Below are positions 1 through 6,618 of a DNA stretch of 8,649 nucleotides, in pieces. Under the pieces are notes generated by a model, which searched no databases, was not told where the DNA came from, and saw nothing but the letters and a program-made list of their open reading frames with translations. The DNA is from Candidatus Galligastranaerophilus gallistercoris (GTDB lineage: Bacteria; Cyanobacteriota; Vampirovibrionia; Gastranaerophilales; Gastranaerophilaceae): NCBI GenBank assembly GCA_018710795.1, contig DVJH01000106.1, forward strand, positions 1-8,649. The letters run 5' to 3'. Each line of letters begins with the position of its first letter. Positions within the stretch are counted from its first letter, which is position 1. The position numbers and the translations under genes were made by a program.

Positions 1-348
1 ATCATCATTTTGAACATTTTCTCTTATTATTTTAAGTGAATTTTGGCATTCTTTTCTTGAAACAAAACAAACCGTCTGTGCACAGCTTAAATATCTTGTC
101 ATAATACAGGCAACAATGTTTGCTTCGTCCAAATCGCTTGCGGCAATAAAAACATCGGCATTTTTAATATCCGCCTGATTTAAAACGTTAATGTTTGAAG
201 CATCGCCCGTTATGGTTGACAAATCCAGATGTGCAAACTGGCTCAATTTTACGGCATCAGGATCAATAACGATTATATCGTGATCCTCAAAAAATTCCGC
301 CGCTATAATTGAAGCTATATCCCCCGCACCGTATATTACTATTTTCAT
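1..348 (-). CDS. trkA: TrkA/KtrA-type potassium uptake regulator, N-terminal RCK domain (3' end cut by window)
   Basis: The frame is open for 116 codons from an ATG at 346-348 and runs off the left edge. The protein starts with the short beta strand and dinucleotide loop of an RCK (TrkA-N) domain: MKIVIYGAGDIA gives G7-x-G9-x-x-A12. An acidic residue ends the second strand (D29 in VIDPD), which in this family favours NAD(H), and GDAS at 48-51 is the usual TrkA-type turn. DVFIAASDLDEANIVA (65-80) matches the next conserved block. RCK proteins sit on the cytoplasmic face of Trk/Ktr potassium channels and gate them in response to nucleotide. Only the first domain is visible, so a two-RCK TrkA (about 450 residues) cannot be told from a one-RCK KtrA (about 220 residues). 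The start is firm because the strand begins at residue 2. No Shine-Dalgarno lies in front; a promoter -10 is only 6 bases upstream. Confidence 0.82.
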   Translation of the reverse strand, partial: MKIVIYGAGDIASIIAAEFFEDHDIIVIDPDAVKLSQFAHLDLSTITGDASNINVLNQADIKNADVFIAASDLDEANIVACIMTRYLSCAQTVCFVSRKECQNSLKIIRENVQNDD

Positions 349-354
349 AAAAAA

Positions 355-383
355 ATTATATAACCCTTAAATAACAAGTTCAA
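355..383 (-). promoter_or_regulatory. Promoter of the trkA-like gene, probably giving a leaderless mRNA
   Basis: Read on the minus strand, TTGAAC (378-383) is followed by a 17-base spacer and a perfect TATAAT (355-360). Six T residues separate the TATAAT from the ATG at 346-348. Transcription normally starts about 7 bases after the -10, which would be at or next to the start codon, so the message would have no 5' leader. This fits the absence of a Shine-Dalgarno sequence. The -35 matches consensus at 4 of 6 positions. Confidence 0.6.
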
Positions 384-533
384 GTATATTAACCGCCTTT
401 TTTGCATAAAAAAAATGTCTGTCGGATTGACAAACATTTAAATAAACACGAGGATATTAAGAGAGAGTAAAATAATTCTTTTTTTATATAAAAATCGCTA
501 AATTACGGTTTTTATAACTTTTTTCTTCCTTTT

Positions 534-568
534 AAATTGTTTATTCCCTACACTTTAATAAACAATTT
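534..568. repeat. Perfect 12-bp inverted repeat, AT-rich
   Basis: The arms AAATTGTTTATT (534-545) and AATAAACAATTT (557-568) are exact reverse complements around an 11-base centre. Only one of the 12 pairs is G-C. On the plus strand the right arm runs into two more T residues (TTTTT at 566-570), so it could act as a weak plus-strand terminator, but no plus-strand gene precedes it. It lies about 150 bases upstream of the trkA-side promoter, far for a simple repressor site. A regulator-binding site or a leftover structure are both possible. Confidence 0.5.
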
Positions 569-622
569 TTGCGTTTTGAAATTGCCTTTTTGTTTCTTTT
601 TTGTAAAGAGTTGTTAATATAA

Positions 623-662
623 GTAAAAACCCTTGCTCCATAAGGTTTGCAAGGGTTTTTAC
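623..662 (-). terminator. Intrinsic terminator of the branching-enzyme gene, possibly bidirectional
   Basis: GTAAAAACCCTTGC (623-636) and GCAAGGGTTTTTAC (649-662) form a perfect 14-bp stem with a 12-base loop, starting 18 bases past the stop codon at 681-683. The stem has a G/C-rich core and A5/T5 tracts at its base, so either strand gives a hairpin whose descending arm ends in U residues. Confidence 0.75.
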
Positions 663-680
663 GATTATATTTTATTTCCG

Positions 681-2417
681 CTAGTTGTAAAGAGGCGCAA
701 GTTTTGCTTCCTGCTGGGGAATAACGCCTTCTTCAATCGGAAGATATACGCGGTAATCAATTTCCGCAAAACAATTGTCGATTGATTCGATTTGTTTTAA
801 TTCGTTATCCGAAATTGAATTATTTTCAATCATATCCGCAATTTTTTCAAATCTTTCGACATGTTCTCTGAATCTGTCCGTTGCATAATCTTTAGCCTGC
901 CATGTTGTAATTAAGAAGGGCCAATCGGAACTTTGCAATAAAAGATTTTCTCTTGCAAGCTGATTTAGCGCTCTTAATAACAATTTATCATCGGGTTGTT
1001 TTTCATATCTTGAAACAATGTCTATGATTCTTTTTTCGCAAGCGTGGATTATCGGCCACATCCATTCGGTTAAATGGTTCTGCCATACCCAGAAATGTCC
1101 GCCCTGTCCCCAGGAAGATTCGGGGATTTGAATAGCATCAACGGGGGGGTGTGCTTTTAAGTATTCGCCTGCCGTCATCATTTCAACTTCGGGAAGGTAT
1201 TGATTTAATTTTTTGATTACCTGCTTAATAAATTCAACACCTTCAAACCACCAGTGGCCGTATAATTCGGTGTCAAAAGATACCATGCAAAGCCCTTCTT
1301 TTCCGTTATGAGCCATTTTGTAATCATTCAATAAATGATAAATCAATGTTGTATAGTGGTCCGAATTTGAATTAATTTGATTCATGGCTAAAACCGGATC
1401 ATATAACATCTTATCGCCCAAATCCGTTGTAGACGATGTTATTCTCCAATAATGCATACCGGAATTCGGGTCTTTTCTGTGAAATTCTCTGTAGCAGCCG
1501 TCGCCCGGGTATCCGTCCGCTGCGGACCAAACCTGAAAACCTGCTCTGTCATTTCTTCCCATAACGGCAACCTGAGCATCGGGAAGCCAGTATGCCGAAT
1601 ATGTATCATATCCGGTTTTTTCTCTTTTGGGAAGCGGAATATATTCAATGTTTCCGTATACGCCGATTTTTCTTCTGTTGCCGATTGAATTTCCGCCTTC
1701 AATAACATGCGATTCCGTAAAGAAATATTCTATTCCGTTATTTTGCAGCGTTACTTCAATAGCGGGACGCCATTTTTTCTTGCCGTCTTTTCCGATAAAT
1801 TCATATCCTTGACGGTAAGCACATTCGGGCAGCCAGCAGCCTTTTGCTTTTTTGCCGAAAAGGCGTTTTGTCGTATCGGAACCTACTTTAAACTGTGCAT
1901 TCAGGTTGGTATCCGTTGCAAGCAAAGGCGAGAATCCGTGGGTGGCGCCTGATGTCGTAATTTCAATACACCCTAAGTCCTGAAATTTTTTAAATCCCGC
2001 AATAAGGTCTTTATTGAATTTATTTATAAACAGGTCTTTAATGCGGTTAAACCAGTCATAATAGTATTTTGCAAGATATTTAAGGTGCTGCGAATGGGCA
2101 ACGTTAGGGTCGGGGTATCTTTCCAAGTCCCCTTCAACCGCCTTGATTCTCGTATCCAAATAATCAATAAAACCTTGTTTTAAGTGTTCATCATTTAATT
2201 GTTCCGCCAGTATCGGGGTTATACCGATAGTTAACTTAGCCATTATTCCTTCATCATACAATTCCGAGATCATATTCAACAAAGGAACGTATGTTTCTGC
2301 CATACATTCATACAAATTTTCTTCCCCGAAAGGCCACATACCTGCTTTTCTGTAAAAAGGAAGATGTGAATGAAGCATGAATACAAATTGTCCGACTTTA
2401 TCCGTCATAATTTTCAT
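681..2417 (-). CDS. GH57 family 1,4-alpha-glucan (glycogen) branching enzyme
   Basis: This cytoplasmic enzyme would introduce alpha-1,6 branches into glycogen-like alpha-glucan. The 578 residues carry the GH57 signature blocks in order: HSHLP at 16-20 (motif 1), GCIEITTSGATHGFSP at 149-164 (motif 2), CWLPECAY at 194-201 with E198 as expected nucleophile (motif 3), SFDTELYGHWW at 380-390 with D382 as expected acid/base (motif 4), and SSWGQGGHFW at 434-443 (motif 5). The segment FQVWSAADGYPGDGCYREF (294-312) and the helical C-terminal domain with LLLQSSDWPFLITTWQAKDY (492-511) are typical of the branching-enzyme branch rather than GH57 amylases. The length is slightly above the usual 520-530 residues. 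No other glycogen gene is adjacent. Two starts are possible: ATG 2415-2417, or ATG 2406-2408, three codons inside. Activity as a branching enzyme rather than a 4-alpha-glucanotransferase is inferred from subfamily features. Confidence 0.92.
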   Translation of the reverse strand: MKIMTDKVGQFVFMLHSHLPFYRKAGMWPFGEENLYECMAETYVPLLNMISELYDEGIMAKLTIGITPILAEQLNDEHLKQGFIDYLDTRIKAVEGDLERYPDPNVAHSQHLKYLAKYYYDWFNRIKDLFINKFNKDLIAGFKKFQDLGCIEITTSGATHGFSPLLATDTNLNAQFKVGSDTTKRLFGKKAKGCWLPECAYRQGYEFIGKDGKKKWRPAIEVTLQNNGIEYFFTESHVIEGGNSIGNRRKIGVYGNIEYIPLPKREKTGYDTYSAYWLPDAQVAVMGRNDRAGFQVWSAADGYPGDGCYREFHRKDPNSGMHYWRITSSTTDLGDKMLYDPVLAMNQINSNSDHYTTLIYHLLNDYKMAHNGKEGLCMVSFDTELYGHWWFEGVEFIKQVIKKLNQYLPEVEMMTAGEYLKAHPPVDAIQIPESSWGQGGHFWVWQNHLTEWMWPIIHACEKRIIDIVSRYEKQPDDKLLLRALNQLARENLLLQSSDWPFLITTWQAKDYATDRFREHVERFEKIADMIENNSISDNELKQIESIDNCFAEIDYRVYLPIEEGVIPQQEAKLAPLYN

Positions 2418-2420
2418 TCG

Positions 2421-2425
2421 CCTCC
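2421..2425 (-). promoter_or_regulatory. Shine-Dalgarno GGAGG of the branching-enzyme gene
   Basis: A strong GGAGG stands 3 bases before the first ATG (2415-2417) and 12 bases before a second in-frame ATG (2406-2408). Both spacings are off the usual 5-9, so the site does not decide the start. The difference is only three residues at the N terminus. Confidence 0.7.
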
Positions 2426-2444
2426 ATTTTATCTTACAGTATTA

Positions 2445-2453
2445 TTTATACCA
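2445..2453 (-). promoter_or_regulatory. Extended -10 promoter of the branching-enzyme gene
   Basis: On the minus strand TGGTATAAA forms an extended -10 (TGn followed by TATAAA, 5 of 6 to consensus). The best -35 at 17 bases, TTATAT (2468-2473), is poor, as often tolerated with an extended -10. A start about 7 bases downstream would leave a leader of roughly 20 bases that includes the GGAGG. This gap also separates the gene from the hairpin at 2531-2560, so independent transcription is plausible. Confidence 0.45.
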
Positions 2454-2530
2454 TAAAAGGAATGAAAATATAAGCCTGTAGAATTACTTCCGCTGTATAA
2501 AAAATCACGGAAAAAGTGTTCAAAATACAA

Positions 2531-2560
2531 TTAAAATCGCCCGTTTCAAGGCGATTTTAA
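2531..2560 (-). terminator. Hairpin terminator behind the J-domain-like protein gene
   Basis: TTAAAATCGCC (2531-2541) and GGCGATTTTAA (2550-2560) form a perfect 11-bp stem with an 8-base loop, about 30 bases after the stop codon (2590-2592). The descending arm contains four T residues on either strand, but no long T run follows, so termination may be partial. Confidence 0.6.
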
Positions 2561-2589
2561 CTATTAAGAATTATTACAAAAGAACTATT

Positions 2590-4278
2590 TTAGGCGGCTT
2601 TTGAAAAAAGTGTCATATTCTTCTCTGCAAATGATTGCAGGTTGCCGTAATATACGAATTTTTCTCCTGCTGCTTCAACGCCTTTGTTTGCCGGCAAATC
2701 GGGGTGATATTTTTTTGAAGCGGCACGATAGAATTTTTTTAATGTTTCTTCGTTCGGATTATCCAAAAATTGCTGATACAATTTTTGAACGCCTTCATCG
2801 GTTTCATACTTGACGCCTTCTTTTATCGCCGCCACTCTTTCCGTGCTGCTTACATTATTGCCCGATTGCAAAAGGTTTTTACAATCATCAAAGCTTTTAA
2901 TTTCGGTTTTTGCCCGTAAATTCGGGACGGTATTACCAGATGAAGCGGATGATTGATTTAAAATTTTAGAGTCGGGTTTTATAAATTTTGATGAAATTTT
3001 ACCCGTACCTGCCCCTATTAATGTACCCCCTGCCGCATATTTAACGGATTGGGCAATCATATCGTTAATTGAAAAATCACCGTTGCCTGCAATGGAATCA
3101 ATTGAATAATCCGTAACGCCGGTTGCGGCTCCCGTTATTGCACCGGTTATTGCGCCGTTTGCAGCGCTCGGGACGATAAATTTATCGGAAGAAAGCATTG
3201 AAGCCCCGCTTGTAATTGCGCCCGTGATTAAGCCTTTTGAAACATCGGTTGTTAAATCTTTTAAATTTAATGTATCGCCCGAAACTTTGTTTGTTGCACG
3301 GTCAAAAATTCCTGCCGCAGCTTTAATGCCCGCACCGATAAGCGCGGCAGCGGCGGCGGTTTTCCCCGCACCTGTCCCTTTTGAAGCAATAAGTGCACTG
3401 CCTATATATCCGCCTATGGCTGAAAGTGCGGTAGTCAAAGCGCCCGTTGAAGAATTTTGTCCGCTTTCATATTCTTTTATTTTATTGTTAGCCTCATCAT
3501 ATGAAATCAGCCCGTTTTTATATTGTTCAATCGCATTTTGAACATCTTTCGAGCTTCCTTTCATATTAAAAAGGCTTTTTATTTTATCCGTGCCTTTGGA
3601 AATTATGCCCCCTTTATCGGAAACGGAAGCGTAATATGTTTCCAATTGAGAAGCGTTTTCCGTTGAGGGTTCGCTGCTGAATGAAAGCGGGGTATAATCG
3701 TTCGTATTTATGTCAAGATTCTGCCCGTTCGTTTGAGCGGGTTCATACACATTGTTTTGATACGTCTGCGCTTGATTTAAAACCGTCTGCGGAGCTTGCG
3801 TCTGCATACCGTTATTATTTAAAGTTTGATAAGCTTGCGCACCGTTTTGCACGGGCGATTGCATTTGCATATTTGTTTGCGTATACACGGGCTGAATATA
3901 GGGTGATTGTGCCGTTTGATAAACAGGCTGCGGCATATTGTTATAATATCCGCCCGTTTGTTGATAATTTGTATATGCACCCTGTTGATAAACGGGATAA
4001 TTTGCCGTCATCTGATATCCCTGATACAAAGGGGGCCCATAAGTATTATACTGAACGGGTGCCGCATTTTGCGTATTGTTTTGAGCCTGAAAAGTATCGG
4101 TTTGAGCCTGATTTTGAATATTCGGGGTATTTTGGTTTTGAAGTTCGGGATTATATTTTTTGATTTTTGCCTGAATTTCTGCAGGCGAAATATTTGAATC
4201 CAACCTTATCCCGGCCATTTTATTAGATAAGTCGGTTCCCATTGAATTACCCGAATTAAATGTTGCAGCCCAGCTCAT
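2590..4278 (-). CDS. Unknown modular protein: Gln/Asn/Tyr-rich region, glycine-zipper region, C-terminal J-domain-like module
   Basis: 562 residues; I do not recognise the whole protein. Residues 1-45 are ordinary. By my count residues 46-190 hold 33 Gln, 22 Asn and 16 Tyr, and no Lys, Arg or His occurs from 42 to 221, a composition typical of disordered prion-like regions. Residues 244-270 look like a short helical hairpin loosely resembling SHOCT (EQYKNGLISYDEANNKIKEY). Residues 278-430 are rich in Gly/Ala, with G375, G379, G383 and G387 spaced every four, a glycine zipper able to insert in or pack against membranes. The C-terminal part resembles helices II and III of a J domain: EETLKKFYRAASKKY (510-524), HPD at 525-527, then GEKFVYYGNLQSFAE (538-552). 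HPD normally stimulates Hsp70 ATPase, so DnaK recruitment is inferred. There is no signal peptide. The start is supported by a GGGG-type site about 10 bases upstream only. A TATAAT stands at 4358-4363 without a good -35. A hairpin follows the gene. Confidence 0.85.
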   Translation of the reverse strand: MSWAATFNSGNSMGTDLSNKMAGIRLDSNISPAEIQAKIKKYNPELQNQNTPNIQNQAQTDTFQAQNNTQNAAPVQYNTYGPPLYQGYQMTANYPVYQQGAYTNYQQTGGYYNNMPQPVYQTAQSPYIQPVYTQTNMQMQSPVQNGAQAYQTLNNNGMQTQAPQTVLNQAQTYQNNVYEPAQTNGQNLDINTNDYTPLSFSSEPSTENASQLETYYASVSDKGGIISKGTDKIKSLFNMKGSSKDVQNAIEQYKNGLISYDEANNKIKEYESGQNSSTGALTTALSAIGGYIGSALIASKGTGAGKTAAAAALIGAGIKAAAGIFDRATNKVSGDTLNLKDLTTDVSKGLITGAITSGASMLSSDKFIVPSAANGAITGAITGAATGVTDYSIDSIAGNGDFSINDMIAQSVKYAAGGTLIGAGTGKISSKFIKPDSKILNQSSASSGNTVPNLRAKTEIKSFDDCKNLLQSGNNVSSTERVAAIKEGVKYETDEGVQKLYQQFLDNPNEETLKKFYRAASKKYHPDLPANKGVEAAGEKFVYYGNLQSFAEKNMTLFSKAA

Positions 4279-4375
4279 AAATTAATATCCCCATCCTCTT
4301 TTTAATTTTCTTCCGTTATAAAAATAAAAACATTTTTTAATTAAAAATTGCCCCGTTATTATAAAAAATTACGCA

Positions 4376-4405
4376 TTAAAAAATGCCGCCAATTTTGGCG
4401 GCATT
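4376..4405 (-). terminator. Strong intrinsic terminator of the radical SAM / acyl-CoA synthetase unit
   Basis: AATGCCGCC (4382-4390) and GGCGGCATT (4397-4405) make a perfect 9-bp GC-rich stem with a 6-base loop. On the minus strand the hairpin ends in an uninterrupted run of T residues continuing through 4378, the classic form. It starts 24 bases past the stop codon at 4430-4432 and separates this unit from the downstream gene. Confidence 0.9.
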
Positions 4406-4429
4406 AATTGATTTTATTTATTTAAAAAG

Positions 4430-6592
4430 TTATACGGCGCTGCATGCACCTGCGGCACAGCCGAAGAATTCTTTTGCTTCATTCATTCTGACTTTAATTC
4501 TGCCGTCAACCGCAATGCCTTCGCCTGTTTTTTCGCTGATTAAAAGCGGGTTAATGTCCAATTCGTCGATGAATTTAAAATCATTAACCAATTGAGATAA
4601 TCTCAAAAGCGTTTCTTTAATTTGTTCAATGTTTGCAGGCGTCGTTCCTCTTGCACCTTCAAGAAGTTTATACGCTTTAACCGATTTAATCATATCAATT
4701 GCATCGTTATCCGTTAAAGGCGCAATTCTAAACGTTACGTCTTTCATAACTTCAACAAACACGCCGCCCAGACCGAACATCATCATAGGTCCGTATTGAG
4801 GGTCTGTTGCAATGCCGCAAACCATTTCGCGGTTGCCTTTAACCATTTCTTGAATAATAACGCCTTCCAAACCGTCCAAAAGCCCTTTTTCTTCAAGACG
4901 GGATAAAAGTGCATTGTATTCGTTTCTCAACTGCTCTTCGCTTCTGATGTTAACAACAACGCCGCCGACATCGGTTTTATGGGATGTAGTTTTTGATGTC
5001 ATCTTCATAACAACGGGATATCCGATTGAATTACCCAATGTTACAACCTCGTCAATATTGGTTGCAAGCCCGTATTTGCAAGCTCTGATTCCGTATGCCT
5101 GAAGAACATCAATTGATTCCAATGTGGTTAATTGGTCTCTGCCGTCGTTAATTGATTTTAAGATGATATTTTTAACTTTTTCTCTGTCAACGTCATAGCA
5201 GGGAATTTTGCCTTCTTCTCTTTCCATCCAGAGTCTTTGCTGGTTTAATCTGTTAAGACCGTCTGCAGCCTGTTCGGCATACATAAAGAAAGGAATATTG
5301 ACATCCATATCCGATAATTTTGTAAAGAATTCATTTTTCGTCATAAAGACGCCTATAATCGGTTTTTCGGGGTGCTCAGCCTTAATTTCCATAACCGCTT
5401 TTGCAACGTCAATATCTTTTAACCCTAAGAAAGGAAGATAAATAACGATTATCATATCAACATTATCATCCGCAACAACCGTTTTTAGAGTTTCTTTATA
5501 GTGTTCTATCGGAGCGGAGGCTATCATATCAATCTGGTTTTTAACCGAAGCTGCGGCAGGAAGGAAGCTTCTTAATTTTTCTTTTGTTTCATCGGAAATT
5601 TTTGCCATCTGCATTCCGTATTCGCAAACCGCATCCGTTGCCATAATACCGGGACCGCCCGAGTTGGTTATAATTGCAACTCTGTCGCCTTTGGGTATGG
5701 GGCAGTTTGAAAAAACTTTTGCCGTTTCAAAAAGATTTTGCAGAGAAAATTCTCTTATAACGCCCGATTGATGTAATAAAGCGGCAGCGGCCTTATCAGC
5801 GCCCGCAAGTGAACCCGTATGGGAGCTTGCAGCCGAAGCGCCCGCAGCCGAACGCCCAGCTTTAAGGGCCAAAATCGGTTTTTTCTTTGTTACTCTGGTT
5901 GCAAGTTTTCTGAAGTTTTGGGGGTTTTGAATTGATTCCATATACAAAAGAATTTGTTTGACATCATCATCATTTTCCCAGTATTCAATGGCAGTTTCGG
6001 CATTAACGTCAGCCTGGTTTCCGATTGAGATAAACTGCGCAAAACCTAAGTTTAAGTCTTTTAAAATGTTTAAAATACCGCCGCCCAAAGCGCCCGATTG
6101 CGAAACAAAGCCGATGTTTCCTCTTTCGGGAAGGCTTTCCGCAAAACATGCATCCATTTGAATATCGGGGTGAGTGTTGACAACGCCCAAACAATTCGGG
6201 CCGACACAGCGCATACCGTATTGTCTTATTTTATTCAACAATTCTTTTTCAAGTTCCGCACCTTCTTTTCCGGTTTCTTTAAATCCTGCGGTTATAATGC
6301 AGATACCTTTAATGCCTTTTTCGTTGCACTGGTCAAGTGTCGATAAAACAAATTTAGAGTTAACGACAATTAACGCCAAATCAACACTTCCGGGGATTTC
6401 AAGAACCGATGTATATGCCTGAAGCCCTTCGATTATTCCGCCTTTAGGGTTGACGGGATATATATTTCCTTTGAATTTATATTCCTGTAATCTTTTCATT
6501 ATATCGGAACCGATTGTGTGTTCTTTTGTTGAAGCGCCGATAACCGCAATCGATTTCGGTTTCATTATTTTGTCCAAAACGCTGTCGTACAT
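4430..6592 (-). CDS. ADP-forming acetate/acyl-CoA synthetase, fused alpha and beta subunits
   Basis: This cytoplasmic enzyme would convert acyl-CoA, ADP and phosphate to free acid, CoA and ATP, yielding ATP at the end of fermentation. The 720 residues contain, in order: a CoA-binding Rossmann domain (SIAVIGAS, 14-21; PVNPKGG, 46-52; GPNCLG, 131-136), succinyl-CoA-ligase-like domains (GFVSQSGALGGG, 161-172; AIITNSGGPG, 306-315) with the phosphohistidine loop SSHTGSLAG (H258), and from about 485 an ATP-grasp part with SHKTDVGGV, whose H538 matches the second histidine of the phosphate relay in this family, and ELDINPL (677-683). The length fits single-chain alpha-beta fusions. AAGGAG (6600-6605) lies 7 bases before the ATG, so the start is firm. 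It begins 26 bases after the radical SAM gene ends, which suggests one operon. Acetate is the default substrate; other acyl groups cannot be excluded. The last 16 residues add a tail with two cysteines (C712, C717). Confidence 0.93.
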   Translation of the reverse strand: MYDSVLDKIMKPKSIAVIGASTKEHTIGSDIMKRLQEYKFKGNIYPVNPKGGIIEGLQAYTSVLEIPGSVDLALIVVNSKFVLSTLDQCNEKGIKGICIITAGFKETGKEGAELEKELLNKIRQYGMRCVGPNCLGVVNTHPDIQMDACFAESLPERGNIGFVSQSGALGGGILNILKDLNLGFAQFISIGNQADVNAETAIEYWENDDDVKQILLYMESIQNPQNFRKLATRVTKKKPILALKAGRSAAGASAASSHTGSLAGADKAAAALLHQSGVIREFSLQNLFETAKVFSNCPIPKGDRVAIITNSGGPGIMATDAVCEYGMQMAKISDETKEKLRSFLPAAASVKNQIDMIASAPIEHYKETLKTVVADDNVDMIIVIYLPFLGLKDIDVAKAVMEIKAEHPEKPIIGVFMTKNEFFTKLSDMDVNIPFFMYAEQAADGLNRLNQQRLWMEREEGKIPCYDVDREKVKNIILKSINDGRDQLTTLESIDVLQAYGIRACKYGLATNIDEVVTLGNSIGYPVVMKMTSKTTSHKTDVGGVVVNIRSEEQLRNEYNALLSRLEEKGLLDGLEGVIIQEMVKGNREMVCGIATDPQYGPMMMFGLGGVFVEVMKDVTFRIAPLTDNDAIDMIKSVKAYKLLEGARGTTPANIEQIKETLLRLSQLVNDFKFIDELDINPLLISEKTGEGIAVDGRIKVRMNEAKEFFGCAAGACSAV

Positions 6593-6599
6593 CTTATTT

Positions 6600-6605
6600 C
6601 TCCTT
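6600..6605 (-). promoter_or_regulatory. Shine-Dalgarno AAGGAG of the acyl-CoA synthetase gene
   Basis: AAGGAG stands 7 bases before the ATG at 6590-6592, within the 26-base gap after the radical SAM gene. It fixes the start and gives this gene independent translation initiation within the operon. Confidence 0.85.
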
Positions 6606-6618
6606 ATCTGTCTGTACT

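Larger units (their letters stand above)
349..680. other. Gene-free intergenic region between trkA-like and branching-enzyme genes
   Basis: About 330 bases, strongly AT-rich, with no convincing coding frame. It holds the trkA-side promoter (355-383), a perfect 12-bp inverted repeat (534-568) and the terminator hairpin behind the branching-enzyme gene (623-662). The stretch 430-530 shows nothing I can name. Confidence 0.7.

Noticed and set aside
345..437. 30-codon minus-strand frame ending in an ATGA overlap with the trkA-like start
   Set aside because: The overlap looks like translational coupling, but there is no ribosome site before its ATG, it uses rare AGG and CGG codons, and the likely trkA promoter lies inside it.
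2488..2512. TTCCG ... CGGAA inverted repeat upstream of the branching-enzyme promoter
   Set aside because: Only 5 bp with a 15-base centre; too short to separate from chance.
3357..3378. Possible Walker A (GTGAGKT) at residues 301-307 of the J-domain-like protein
   Set aside because: The pattern needs G-x4-G-K-S/T, and the position four before the GKT glycine-lysine pair is Lys rather than Gly. It sits in a Gly/Ala-rich low-complexity segment with no Walker B.
3681..4163. 160-codon plus-strand open frame
   Set aside because: It lies opposite the Gln/Asn/Tyr-rich part of the minus-strand protein. Repeated CAA/AAT/TAT codons rarely give stops on the complement, so a long antisense frame is expected. 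There is no family resemblance.
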